Below are positions 9,473 through 17,888 of a stretch of 40,042 nt of DNA, piece after piece; within the stretch, counting starts at the first letter, position 1; every line of letters starts with the position of its first letter. Source of the stretch: Paraclostridium ghonii (GTDB lineage Bacteria; Bacillota; Clostridia; Peptostreptococcales; Peptostreptococcaceae); the NCBI RefSeq assembly GCF_023653455.1, contig NZ_JAKEDR010000009.1, positions 1 to 40,042 of the forward strand, written 5' to 3'. The translations under genes were made by a program, and so were the position numbers. The notes under the pieces were generated by a model. It saw nothing but the letters and a program-made list of their open reading frames with translations, was not told the DNA's origin and searched no databases.

Positions 9473-9481
9473 TAGACTATG
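9473..9481 (-). promoter_or_regulatory. Possible sigma-K-like -10 element
   Basis: On the minus strand CATAGTCTA lies about 32 bases before the ATG of the DUF11 protein and fits the sporulation sigma-K -10 consensus CATANNNTA. I do not find a convincing -35 AC at the right spacing, and such a match can occur by chance in AT-rich DNA. Confidence 0.3.
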
Positions 9482-9658
9482 ATTGTTATGCGAAAAATGA
9501 CATTAAAAACATAAAATAAAAAAGTTTATACATGAAATTAAATACTAGTAGTAATTTTTTATAATATCTTTAAATAGATTTGTATATTAAGAAATCTAAT
9601 GAAAATGCGTTTGAAATAACCAAAAATATCGTTTTTTACGTCTAAATTGGATGGTAAT

Positions 9659-9687
9659 TTGTAAATATGATAAGACTATGATATTAT
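9659..9687 (+). promoter_or_regulatory. Sigma-A-type promoter of the PhnA-like gene
   Basis: TTGTAA (9659-9664), a 17-base spacer, then TATTAT (9682-9687). It lies about 50 bases before the ATG at 9736. A consensus match by eye only. Confidence 0.5.
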
Positions 9688-9735
9688 ATATACCTATGAA
9701 TAATTAGAAATGCAACTATGAACGGAGGAATAAAT

Positions 9736-10077
9736 ATGGAAAATTTACCTAATTGCCCAAAATGTAATTCGGAATACACTTATGAAGATGGAAGTCTTTT
9801 AGTTTGTCCAGAATGTGCACATGAATGGAGTGTAGAAGCTTCTAATGAAGAAGAAGTTGTTATAAAAGATGTAAACGGAAATGTATTAAATGATGGGGAT
9901 TCTGTAACGGTAGTTAAAGATCTTAAAGTAAAGGGAAGTTCATCTTCTATAAAAATCGGAACAAAAGTAAAGAGTATACGTTTAGTTCCAGATGCAGCAG
10001 ATGGGCATGATATAGAATGTAAAATAGATGGTTTCGGAGCTATGAAATTAAAATCTAGTGTTGTTAAAAAAGCATAG
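9736..10077 (+). CDS. PhnA/YjdM-like zinc-ribbon protein
   Basis: Small cytoplasmic protein of 113 residues, the usual length of the family. ATG at 9736 is chosen because CGGAGGA lies just before it; an ATG at 9718 precedes that site and has none of its own. The N-terminal zinc ribbon has CPKC (about 5-8) and CPEC (about 24-27), and the C-terminal half has the conserved [23 protein letters not shown] segment. The name PhnA comes from an old link with alkylphosphonate use that is not borne out for the family; the function is essentially unknown. It stands alone between a promoter and a strong terminator. Confidence 0.9.
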   Translation: MENLPNCPKCNSEYTYEDGSLLVCPECAHEWSVEASNEEEVVIKDVNGNVLNDGDSVTVVKDLKVKGSSSSIKIGTKVKSIRLVPDAADGHDIECKIDGFGAMKLKSSVVKKA

Positions 10078-10130
10078 TATATATTAAAAAGCACTAATCT
10101 TTTAAGATTAGTGCTTTTTAATATATACTA
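10075..10130. terminator. Perfect 27-bp palindromic terminator
   Basis: The palindrome begins with the TAG stop codon itself. The arms, 10075-10101 and 10104-10130, are perfect complements 27 bases long, with the core GCACTAATCTT-TT-AAGATTAGTGC followed by TTTTTA. It can fold on either strand. Confidence 0.85.
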
Positions 10131-10280
10131 CCATTACAATATAAAATATCACGCTAAGAATTAACTTATAACGCTATTTTATATCATAATGATTATATTT
10201 TTAGTATAATATAGTTATCAACAAGAATCAATAAAGAATAATAATAAATAATATAAAACAATAAAAAGAGGTGAAACAAT

Positions 10281-11000
10281 TTGTTTTTAGAAGAAAGGTA
10301 CGAAAAAATAGTAGATATAATAAAAACCAATGGAAGAGTAAAAGTTAAAGAGCTATCAAAAATATTTGAAGTTACGGAAGATTGTATAAGAAAAGATTTA
10401 AAAGAATTAGAATCTAGAGGATATTTAATAAGAGTTTATGGAGGAGCAATAGATCAAAAAAAACATATAGATATTAAAAATATTGATGAAAGAAAAAATA
10501 TAAATACACAAGAAAAAAAAATAATTGCATTAAAAGCAATTAAGCTAATTGAAAATAAAGATATAGTATTTTTAGATGTTTCAACTATTAACTTAGAAAT
10601 TGCAAAAGAGTTAAATAACACTAATAAAGAAGTTACAGTTGTAACAAACATGATAGAAATAGTATTGGAATTAAGAATAAATAATAATATAAAAGTTATT
10701 TGCATTGGTGGAGAACTTAACAAGGAGATAGGAGCTATAATAGGAGCGTCGGCAGATAGATATATTAGAAAATTTACATACGATAAAGCATTTATAGGAT
10801 TAGGAGGAATTAATAAAGATACTGGACATGCAAGTACAATTAACTTAGAAGATGGGGATACGAAAAAAACTATAATAGAATGCTCATTAAAAACTTATCT
10901 AGTAATGGAAAAAGAAAAATTTAATTATGATGAGTTTTATAAGTTTACTACTTTAGAGGAAATAACAGCTATAATAACAGAGGATAGCATTTTAGATTAA
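10281..11000 (+). CDS. DeoR-family transcriptional regulator
   Basis: Cytoplasmic DNA-binding repressor of 239 residues. The TTG at 10281 follows AGAGGTGA at six-base spacing. The N-terminal DeoR helix-turn-helix is typical (RYEKIVDIIKTNGRVKVKEL, then a recognition helix ending RKDLKELESRGYLIRVYGGA). The C-terminal half is the DeoRC effector domain, which in relatives binds phosphorylated sugars or nucleosides (IGGELNKEIGAIIG near 150, DKAFIGLGGI near 170). No sugar pathway genes adjoin it. The next gene is a YitT-family membrane protein 138 bases downstream; control of that gene is possible but unproven. Confidence 0.9.
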   Translation: MFLEERYEKIVDIIKTNGRVKVKELSKIFEVTEDCIRKDLKELESRGYLIRVYGGAIDQKKHIDIKNIDERKNINTQEKKIIALKAIKLIENKDIVFLDVSTINLEIAKELNNTNKEVTVVTNMIEIVLELRINNNIKVICIGGELNKEIGAIIGASADRYIRKFTYDKAFIGLGGINKDTGHASTINLEDGDTKKTIIECSLKTYLVMEKEKFNYDEFYKFTTLEEITAIITEDSILD

Positions 11001-11026
11001 ATTGGTTTAACTAAACTCATGTCATA

Positions 11027-11067
11027 TTCACAAAAAATATACAAAATATGAAGACTTTTTCTGTGAA
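11027..11067 (+). other. Inverted repeat between the DeoR and YitT genes
   Basis: TTCACA plus five As (11027-11037) pairs with five Ts and TGTGAA (11056-11067) with one bulged C. No T-run follows, so it is a poor terminator. It may be an operator or an attenuating hairpin in front of the YitT gene. Confidence 0.3.
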
Positions 11068-11138
11068 AAATATAAAAAATTTGATATTCTAATAATTGAA
11101 TTTAAAAATAACTTTGACAACGAAGGAAGGTCTTAAAT

Positions 11139-11771
11139 ATGAAAAAATCAAATTTTATTAAAGAACTACAAGAATATATTATTGTAACTATAGGAGTAAT
11201 TTTAGTTGCTGTTGGTATACAGTATTTTTTCGCACCTAACGATATAGCAGCTGGAGGACTTAGTGGGTTAGCTCTTATAATAAATTATTATTTACCGAAT
11301 TTATCTATGGGAGTTATAATATTTATAGGAAATTTAGTTTTATTTTCAATAGCATTTATTTTAATAGGTAGAGATTTTGGATTAAAAACAATATATGCAA
11401 GTTTTATGTTATCTGTAGTAATAGATTTTATGGATAAAGTTTTAAAGTCAACAGCTTTAACTACGAATTTATTAGCTGCTGTAATATTGGGAACTTTAGT
11501 AACTGCAATAGGTTTAGCTATTGTTTTTGCAAGTAATGCATCTACTGGAGGAACAGATATACTGGCTAAAATTTTAAATAAATATACAACGTTTAATATA
11601 GGAATATCACTTCTAATAGTAGATTTATTTGTTGCCATAATGGGAGGATTTACATTTGGACTTAGAAAGGGTATATATTCTATATTAGTTATAGTTTTAA
11701 ATGGGCTATTAATAGATAAAGTTATAGAAAAAATAGAAGAGAAGAAAATTAAAACACAAAAGATTCAATAA
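11139..11771 (+). CDS. YitT-family (DUF161) membrane protein lacking the DUF2179 domain
   Basis: Membrane protein of 210 residues with about five hydrophobic segments. YitT signatures are visible: FFAPNDIAAGGLSGLALI near 30-47 and NASTGGTDILAKILNKYT near 132-150. Usual family members are about 280 residues and carry a C-terminal cytoplasmic DUF2179 domain. Here the protein stops soon after the last membrane segment with a Lys-rich tail, so that domain is missing. The stop codon is clean and I see no DUF2179 remnant after it. An AAGGAAGG site precedes the ATG. The family's function is not established. Confidence 0.85.
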   Translation: MKKSNFIKELQEYIIVTIGVILVAVGIQYFFAPNDIAAGGLSGLALIINYYLPNLSMGVIIFIGNLVLFSIAFILIGRDFGLKTIYASFMLSVVIDFMDKVLKSTALTTNLLAAVILGTLVTAIGLAIVFASNASTGGTDILAKILNKYTTFNIGISLLIVDLFVAIMGGFTFGLRKGIYSILVIVLNGLLIDKVIEKIEEKKIKTQKIQ

Positions 11772-11845
11772 GTTTAAGATTAGATCATAACTAAAAGCTA
11801 GACATATTAAGTTTAAGGTCATGGATACTATTTTAAAAAAATATG

Positions 11846-11874
11846 TTGACATGAGTTTGAATGTATGCTAGGAT
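11846..11874 (+). promoter_or_regulatory. Promoter of the argG T-box leader
   Basis: TTGACA (11846-11851), 17-base spacer, TAGGAT (11869-11874). It lies a short distance before the T-box leader, as expected for its transcript start. The 70 bases between the YitT stop and this promoter show nothing else. Confidence 0.65.
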
Positions 11875-11899
11875 TAATCTCAATATAAATACTTAAAAT

Positions 11900-12130
11900 T
11901 CAGTGAAGAAGAGAGTAGTTTAAATGTATTTTATAGAGAGCTAAGGATGGTGGAAGCTTAGTAGAGAAGTTTAAATGAAGAGAGCTTTGGAGAAGGCTAT
12001 TTGAACATTTTATTGATTAGTAAAGTAGTTGGTTTAATCTGCCTTAAAGATACGAGATGATAAGTTTACTTATTAATTAGAGTGGTACCGCGATAATTCG
12101 CCTCTTAGTATTTTACTAAGAGGCTTTTTT
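11900..12130 (+). promoter_or_regulatory. T-box riboswitch upstream of argG (probably tRNA-Arg)
   Basis: A tRNA-sensing leader. Stem I shows the AGTA motif, the AGAGAGC and GGTGGAAGC distal motifs (11935-11957) and the GAA turn at 11977-11979. An arginine codon AGA (11981-11983) lies in the specifier loop position, though the GAG overlapping it cannot be excluded by eye. The T-box AGAGTGGTACCGCG is at 12079-12092. The terminator is an 11-bp stem GCCTCTTAGTA/TACTAAGAGGC (12100-12124) and six Ts. Uncharged tRNA pairing at the specifier and T-box should favour antitermination and argG expression when arginine is scarce. Confidence 0.92.
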
Positions 12131-12213
12131 AATACCCAAAATTGTCAGAAGATATAGATTATTTAGGCCTATTAAAATATACCTTCTTAAATCACATTAG
12201 GAGGAAATTTAAA

Positions 12214-13425
12214 ATGAAAATTAAAGAAAAAGTTATACTAGCGTATTCTGGAGGATTAGATACGTCAATAATAATACCGTGGTTAAAAGAAAATTACGAT
12301 ATTGATGTAATAGCAGTATGTGCAAATGTAGGACAAGAAGAAGATATGGATGAAATCTATGAAAAAGCTTTAAATAGTGGTGCCATTAAAGCTTATATAG
12401 AAGATTTAAGTGAAGAATTTGTAACGCAAGCAATATTTAAAGCTATAAAGTCTGAGGTAAAATATGAAAATAAATATTTACTTGGAACATCTTTAGCTAG
12501 ACCTATAATTGCTAAAAGATTAGTTGAAATAGCTCATAAAGAAAATGCAAAATATATATGCCATGGTTGTACAGGAAAAGGAAATGATCAAGTAAGATTT
12601 GAAGCATCAATATCAGCGCTTGATCCAAGTATAAAAATTATAGCTCCATGGAGATTATGGGATATAAAATCTAGAGAAGATGCAATAGACTATGCTAATG
12701 AAAATAATATAGAAGTTGTAGCAACTAAAGAAAAAATTTACTCTGTAGATGCAAATTTATTTCATATATCAACAGAAGGTGGAGATATAGAAGATTTAAA
12801 GAATGAGCATAAAGAAGAGTTAGTATATAAAAAATGTATGCCGATTGAGAAGGCATCTGATATAGCAGAATATGTGGAGATTTATTTCGAAAAGGGAGAA
12901 CCAAAGAAAGTAAATAATGAGCAACTTTCTCCTGTAGAAATAATAAAGACATTAAATGATATAGGGGCAAAGCATGGGGTAGGAGTTATAGACATATTAG
13001 AAAATAGATTAGTGGGAATGAAATCAAGAGGAATATATGAAACTCCAGGTGGTACTATATTGTATGAAGCTCACAACATATTAGAAAGTGCTACTCTAGA
13101 CAAAGATACAATACATTATAAGCAAGTAATGGCTCATAAGTACTCAGAGCTTATATATAACGGAATGTGGTTTAGCAAATTAAAAGAATCAATAGATGCT
13201 TTTATAGAAGAAACACAAGAAAATGTAACAGGAACTGTAAAGATAAAGCTATATAAAGGCAATATAAAACCAGCTGGTATATTTGCAGAAAATGCTTTAT
13301 ATGATGAATCTATATCTTCATTTGGAGATAGTGAATTATATGATCATAAAGATGCAGGTGGATTTATAAATTTATTTACACTGCCCTTAAAGATAAAATC
13401 ATTACAAAAAAATAATTATATATAA
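12214..13425 (+). CDS. argG: Argininosuccinate synthase
   Basis: Joins citrulline and aspartate with ATP to give argininosuccinate, the penultimate step to arginine. The protein has 403 residues, the normal length. ATG at 12214 is chosen because TAGGAGGA (12199-12206) precedes it; the upstream reading frame to 12142 lies in the T-box leader and has no site. The PP-loop ATP-binding motif [13 protein letters not shown] is at about 9-21, the conserved [15 protein letters not shown] segment near 115, and ETPGG near 275. Expression is controlled by the T-box in front. argH follows behind a second T-box. Confidence 0.97.
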   Translation: MKIKEKVILAYSGGLDTSIIIPWLKENYDIDVIAVCANVGQEEDMDEIYEKALNSGAIKAYIEDLSEEFVTQAIFKAIKSEVKYENKYLLGTSLARPIIAKRLVEIAHKENAKYICHGCTGKGNDQVRFEASISALDPSIKIIAPWRLWDIKSREDAIDYANENNIEVVATKEKIYSVDANLFHISTEGGDIEDLKNEHKEELVYKKCMPIEKASDIAEYVEIYFEKGEPKKVNNEQLSPVEIIKTLNDIGAKHGVGVIDILENRLVGMKSRGIYETPGGTILYEAHNILESATLDKDTIHYKQVMAHKYSELIYNGMWFSKLKESIDAFIEETQENVTGTVKIKLYKGNIKPAGIFAENALYDESISSFGDSELYDHKDAGGFINLFTLPLKIKSLQKNNYI

Positions 13426-13434
13426 AATTATATA

Positions 13435-13463
13435 TTAACTGTTTAAAATATAATTCCTAAAAT
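13435..13463 (+). promoter_or_regulatory. Weak possible promoter of the argH leader
   Basis: TTAACT (13435-13440), a 17-base spacer and TAAAAT (13458-13463) precede the second T-box. No terminator is evident after argG, so the second leader may also be reached by read-through. Confidence 0.3.
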
Positions 13464-13489
13464 TAGGATTAATTAAATAAAGATAAATT

Positions 13490-13717
13490 CTATGAAAAAG
13501 AGAGTAGATATAAATTAAGTTTCAGCGAGCTAGAGTTGGTGCGAGTCTAGCAACAATATTTATATTGAAGAGAGCTTTGGAGAATAGTACCTGAATTAAT
13601 ATTAGGGTATTAGGAATATCTCGCCTTAAGAGAATAGAGTGGGTAAGTATAACTTATCAATTAGAGTGGTAACACGGAAAATTTCGTCTCTTGGTTTTAT
13701 AACCAGGGGCCTTTTTT
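13490..13717 (+). promoter_or_regulatory. T-box riboswitch upstream of argH (probably tRNA-Arg)
   Basis: A second full T-box leader. AGAGTAGA opens stem I, the distal loop differs from the argG leader, but the specifier segment GAAGAGAGCTTTGGAGA (13567-13583) is identical to it, with AGA at 13571-13573. The T-box AGAGTGGTAACACGG is at 13663-13677. The terminator stem pairs GTCTCTTGGTT with AACCAGGGGCC (13686-13711) through two wobble pairs and one mismatch, followed by six Ts. Confidence 0.9.
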
Positions 13718-13759
13718 ATATATAAAATAAATCTTAAAATATATTACGAGGTGAAGTTT

Positions 13760-15076
13760 ATGAAGTTATGGGGTGGGCGTTTTAGAAAAGAAGAAAATAA
13801 ACTTATGGAAGAGTTTAATAAGTCATTTGATTACGATAAAGTATTATATAAAAAGGATATAGAAGGAAGTATTGCTCATGTATATATGCAGGTGAAGTGC
13901 AATCTTTTAACAGAAGAAGAAGGCATAGCTATAACTGATGGGTTGGTGGAAATTTATCAGGATATATATAATAAAAAATTATTATTAGAAGGTAACTATG
14001 AGGATATACACAGTTTTATAGAAATAAACTTAATACAAAGAATTGGGGAAGTTGGTAAAAAACTACACACAGCTCGTAGTAGAAATGATCAAGTAGCAAC
14101 AGATATGAGATTGTTTGCTAAAGAAAGTACTATAGAAATAATAAATTTAATAAAAAACTTTAAGAAAACTTTAAAAGAAGTTGCTTACAAAAACTGTGTA
14201 ATCATGCCAGGATATACTCATTTACAAAGAGCCCAAGTTGTAACATTCAAACATCATTTAATGGCTTATTATAGTATGTTTGATAGAGATGAAAAAAGAC
14301 TTACTAACGCTTTAGAAATATTAGATGAATGTCCTTTAGGGTGTGGTGCATTAGCAGGTACTACTCATAATATTGATAGAGAAACTACTAAAGAAAAATT
14401 AGGATTCAGTAGAGTTGTAGAAAATTATATGGATGGTGTAAGTGACAGAGATTATCTACTTGAGCTTATGAGTGATTTTTCTATAATAATGATGCATTTA
14501 AGTAGATTAAGTGAAGAACTTATATTATGGAGTAGTCAAGAATTTAAATTTATAGAAATAGATGATTTATATACAACAGGTAGCAGTATAATGCCACAAA
14601 AGAAAAATCCTGATGGTGCTGAGTTAATAAGAGGAAAAACTGGACGCGTCTATGGTAATTTATTTGGACTATTTACTGTTATGAAAGGATTACCACTTGC
14701 CTATAACAAAGACATGCAAGAGGATAAAGAAGGTTTCTTTGATAGTGTAAATACTATACAAATGTGTATTTCTATTATGGAAAGAATGATTGCTACTTTA
14801 AAAGTAAATGAAGAAAACATGAAAAAAGCTGTTAAGCATGGATTTTTAAATGCTACTGAGGTTGCAGATTACTTAGTTAAAGAAGGTGTTGCATTTAGAG
14901 ATGCTCATGGAATTGTTGGTAGTATAGTTATTTATTGTGAGGATAATAACAAGGCTATCGAAGATTTAGAAATATATGAACTTTTAAAGTTTAGTGATGT
15001 ATTTAAAAAAGATATCTATGATTTCATAGACTATGAAAAAATATTAAATAAAGGATCTAAAAAGAATTTATTATAG
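13760..15076 (+). CDS. argH: Argininosuccinate lyase
   Basis: Splits argininosuccinate to arginine and fumarate, the last step of arginine synthesis. The 438-residue length fits the fumarase/aspartase superfamily member. ATG at 13760 is chosen, with CGAGGTGA (13747-13754) as its site; a GTG at 13751 overlaps that site. Visible signatures: KLWGGRF at the N-terminus, HTARSRNDQVATD near 100, PGYTHLQRAQ near 150, and the catalytic loop SSIMPQKKNPDGAEL near 274. The fumarate produced could join the C4-acid metabolism at the start of the window, but there is no evidence of coupling. Confidence 0.97.
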   Translation: MKLWGGRFRKEENKLMEEFNKSFDYDKVLYKKDIEGSIAHVYMQVKCNLLTEEEGIAITDGLVEIYQDIYNKKLLLEGNYEDIHSFIEINLIQRIGEVGKKLHTARSRNDQVATDMRLFAKESTIEIINLIKNFKKTLKEVAYKNCVIMPGYTHLQRAQVVTFKHHLMAYYSMFDRDEKRLTNALEILDECPLGCGALAGTTHNIDRETTKEKLGFSRVVENYMDGVSDRDYLLELMSDFSIIMMHLSRLSEELILWSSQEFKFIEIDDLYTTGSSIMPQKKNPDGAELIRGKTGRVYGNLFGLFTVMKGLPLAYNKDMQEDKEGFFDSVNTIQMCISIMERMIATLKVNEENMKKAVKHGFLNATEVADYLVKEGVAFRDAHGIVGSIVIYCEDNNKAIEDLEIYELLKFSDVFKKDIYDFIDYEKILNKGSKKNLL

Positions 15077-15216
15077 AGAACTTATATTTTTAAGACTGAA
15101 ATTTAAATGTGGCAGGACAAGATACGTGTAAAAATAATAGCTTTAAAGTTTTGATTATAAAAAATACTCATTGAAAAATCAATGTTTTGAGTATAGTCCA
15201 ACTGGTAACCATAAAT

Positions 15217-15352
15217 GACTATAAAGGTTCTAACTTTGAAGGTAATATAAAACCTATAATTAAAAAAAATATAGATTAGAGAAGAGTTTAATGGATTTAA
15301 TGTAAAGGAATTAGCTAGTGAGCACAGTATAGCTATTCATAAAAATAAATAA
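15217..15352 (+). pseudogene. Possible decayed coding fragment downstream of argH
   Basis: Two coding-like segments in different frames follow each other. DYKGSNFEGNIKPIIKK is followed by a stop, then a shifted frame reads EEFNGFNVKELASEHS and ends at 15352. Joined by a single frameshift they read like one short protein tail. I do not recognise a family, and in AT-rich DNA this may be chance. The rest of 15077-15380 is AT-rich noncoding DNA with a small hairpin CATTGA-AAAA-TCAATG followed by four Ts (about 15169-15188), a possible weak argH terminator. Confidence 0.25.
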
Positions 15353-15380
15353 TCAGTTTAGTTTTTGAGAAATAGAAAAG

Positions 15381-15426
15381 AGTATACCTATTTAAATGTA
15401 GTTATTTTAATAGGTATACTTTTTTT
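15381..15426. terminator. Intrinsic terminator between argH and sodA
   Basis: AGTATACCTATT (15381-15392) pairs perfectly with AATAGGTATACT (15409-15420), followed by six Ts. The 5' flank is A-rich, so it may also end the minus-strand superoxide dismutase transcript. Confidence 0.85.
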
Positions 15427-15561
15427 AGATTATGATTATCCATAAACTAAAAATCTTAAGACTTGTTAAAACTTAATAATATTTATTAAATTTTACTCTT
15501 TATCTAAGTCTATATTTTCTTTGAAACCACCATTTGAGTAGTTTATAGATACTTTTACTTT

Positions 15562-16257
15562 TTATTTAGATAAGTAGTTTTTATTTGCTTGATCCCAATT
15601 AACTACATTCCACCAATTATCTACATATTTATTACGCTCATTTTTATACTTAAGGTAGTATGCATGCTCCCAGACATCTATAGCTATTACTGGCTTTAAT
15701 CCTATTGAAATAGGTGTATCTTGATTTGCAGTAGATATTATAGATAACTTACCTTTTTCATCAGAAACAAGCCAAGCCCAACCTGAACCAAATCTAGATA
15801 ATGCTGAGTTAGTAAATTCTTTTTTGAAATTTTCAAAAGAACCAAAGTCTCTTTCTATAGATTTTGATAATTCTCCATTAGGAATCCCAACTTTGTTAGG
15901 TGCCATTATATTCCAAAAAAAGTTATGGTTGTAGTCTCCACCACCATTATTTATAACACTTTGTCTTATATCACTAGGAAGAGAATCTAGATTAGATAGA
16001 AGTTCATCAAGTGTTTTAGAGAATAGTTCGGGGTGTTTAGATAAAGCCTTATTTAAATTATCTACATATGCTTTATGATGTTTGTCATGATGTAAAGTCA
16101 TAGTTTCTTTATCTATATAAGGTTCAAGGGCATCATAATCGTAAGGTAATGGCATTAATGTAAATTCTTTGTTTTTTGGCTCATCTGCATAAGAAATACT
16201 TGAAAATAAAATAATACTTAAAGTTATTAAACTAAATAAAAATTTAAATTTTCTCAA
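15562..16257 (-). CDS. sodA: Exported Mn/Fe superoxide dismutase
   Basis: Converts superoxide to oxygen and hydrogen peroxide. I choose TTG at 16257 since GGAGGTG sits eight bases upstream; an ATG at 16272 overlaps that site. The first 24 residues form a signal peptide (RKFKFLF, hydrophobic core, cleavage after ISYA), so the enzyme is exported, as for the signal-bearing SodA of Clostridioides difficile. Metal ligands are present: His in LHHDKHH, His in YNHNFFW, then Asp and His in DVWEHAYY. GSGWAWLV is the family core. In the same frame, 22 sense codons follow the TAA stop. Convergent with argH; divergent from the FAD enzyme. Confidence 0.93.
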   Translation of the reverse strand: MRKFKFLFSLITLSIILFSSISYADEPKNKEFTLMPLPYDYDALEPYIDKETMTLHHDKHHKAYVDNLNKALSKHPELFSKTLDELLSNLDSLPSDIRQSVINNGGGDYNHNFFWNIMAPNKVGIPNGELSKSIERDFGSFENFKKEFTNSALSRFGSGWAWLVSDEKGKLSIISTANQDTPISIGLKPVIAIDVWEHAYYLKYKNERNKYVDNWWNVVNWDQANKNYLSK

Positions 16258-16406
16258 CTTTTTCACCTCCATATTGATATTATGCTCATTAGGTAAAAAT
16301 AAATTTAGATTTTTCCTGGGAAATATATAGAATTTATAAACAAATATATAATCATAAAGTTTTATTTAATGGAAATAATATTTAATTAAGGAAGGAGGAA
16401 TAAATT

Positions 16407-17888
16407 ATGAAAGAAGTTATAGTAATTGGAAGTGGAATAGGGGGATTAACAACAGGAATAAGATTATTAAAAAATGGATACAAAGTCACTATAGTAGAAA
16501 AAGAAAATACTGTTGGAGGAAAAATTAATCAATTAAAAAATGATGGAGATGTTTTTGATTTGACAGCCACTATACTTATGGCTCCTCAAAATTATATAGA
16601 AATATTTAAATACGTAAACAAAGATTACTCTAAGTATATAGATTTAGTAAAGTTAGATACTATGTACAAAGTTTTTTATGATGATAAGACAAATTATGAA
16701 TTTTATAGTGATGTATGTAAAACAATGCAATTTTTAGAAAGTATAGATTGCGATTTATCCGCAAACTATTTAAAATATATATCAAAATCATATAATAAAT
16801 ATCTTATATCAAATGAAAAATTTTTGAGTAAGCCTATGAAAACTTTAAATGAAATATTAAATTTAGATTCTATAAAGTATGCAATTAAATCCAATCCAAT
16901 ATCAAGTTCATATAATTATACATGTAAATATATAAAAAATAGTAAAGTGAGAGATTTCTTACTATTTCAATCTATGTATATAGGAGTAGATCCATATAAA
17001 AACTCTAATTTGTATACCTTAATACCAGCGATATCTCAGATATATGGACTTTGGTATATTAGAGGGGGAATGTATGCATACATAAAAGCTTTGGAAAAAT
17101 TGTTTTATGAAATGGGTGGGGAAGTTGAAAAAAATGTAAATGTAGATGAGATTATAATATATGAAGGAAATATAAAAGGTATTAATAGCAATAAAGGTAA
17201 ATATATGGCTGATATTGTAGTATGCAATGCAGATTTTCCTTATGCAATAAAGAATTTAATAAAAGAAGATATGTACAAAGATAAATATAATGATAAAAAA
17301 ATTAGTAAACTTAAACTTTCATGTTCCACGTTAATCATATATTTGGGACTAAATAAAAAATATAAAAATTTAAGGGTTAACAACATTTATATTGGAGAAA
17401 ATTTTAGAGAAAATATTCAAGCTCCGTTCGAAGGGAATTTACCACAAAATCCTTCCTTTTATATGTACTGTCCAAGTAAAATAGATAATAGTATATGTAA
17501 AACATCCAAGGAAATTTTAAATATAATGATTCGGGTTCCAAATTTATCATATGAAAATATTGAATGGGATGAAATTTCAATAAAAAATATTAGAAATAAA
17601 GTTTTAAGCTCAATAATTAAAATAGAAGGGATGGAAGACTTAGAAAAAAATATTATTTATGAAAATTATTTAACTCCAAAAGATTTAGAAACTAATTTTA
17701 ATGCATATAAAGGATGTGCATTTGGAGTTGCGCATAATTTGAGTCAGATAGGTTACTTTAGACCAAATATAAAGTCAAATAGTGTAAGAAATTTATATTT
17801 TATAGGATCTTCAACACATCCAGGTAATGGAGCTTCTGTAATAGTAAGTGGAAGTAAATTAGTAGTAGATGAAATAATAAAAAATTAG
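16407..17888 (+). CDS. CrtI/CrtN-like FAD-dependent oxidoreductase (phytoene desaturase family)
   Basis: Flavoenzyme of 493 residues. The N-terminus is a dinucleotide-binding fold (VIVIGSGIGGLTTGIRLLKNG, then an acidic end EK near 32-33, then GGKINQ). The C-terminus has the family FAD signature with GSSTHPGNGASVIVSG near 470-485. The family desaturates carotenoid precursors, but no phytoene or squalene-type synthase or other lipid gene is nearby. It could instead oxidise or isomerise another lipid. AAGGAGG precedes the ATG. The stop codon directly abuts the end of repeat copy B and no separate terminator for this strand is seen before the hairpin at 18024-18062. Confidence 0.8.
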   Translation: MKEVIVIGSGIGGLTTGIRLLKNGYKVTIVEKENTVGGKINQLKNDGDVFDLTATILMAPQNYIEIFKYVNKDYSKYIDLVKLDTMYKVFYDDKTNYEFYSDVCKTMQFLESIDCDLSANYLKYISKSYNKYLISNEKFLSKPMKTLNEILNLDSIKYAIKSNPISSSYNYTCKYIKNSKVRDFLLFQSMYIGVDPYKNSNLYTLIPAISQIYGLWYIRGGMYAYIKALEKLFYEMGGEVEKNVNVDEIIIYEGNIKGINSNKGKYMADIVVCNADFPYAIKNLIKEDMYKDKYNDKKISKLKLSCSTLIIYLGLNKKYKNLRVNNIYIGENFRENIQAPFEGNLPQNPSFYMYCPSKIDNSICKTSKEILNIMIRVPNLSYENIEWDEISIKNIRNKVLSSIIKIEGMEDLEKNIIYENYLTPKDLETNFNAYKGCAFGVAHNLSQIGYFRPNIKSNSVRNLYFIGSSTHPGNGASVIVSGSKLVVDEIIKN

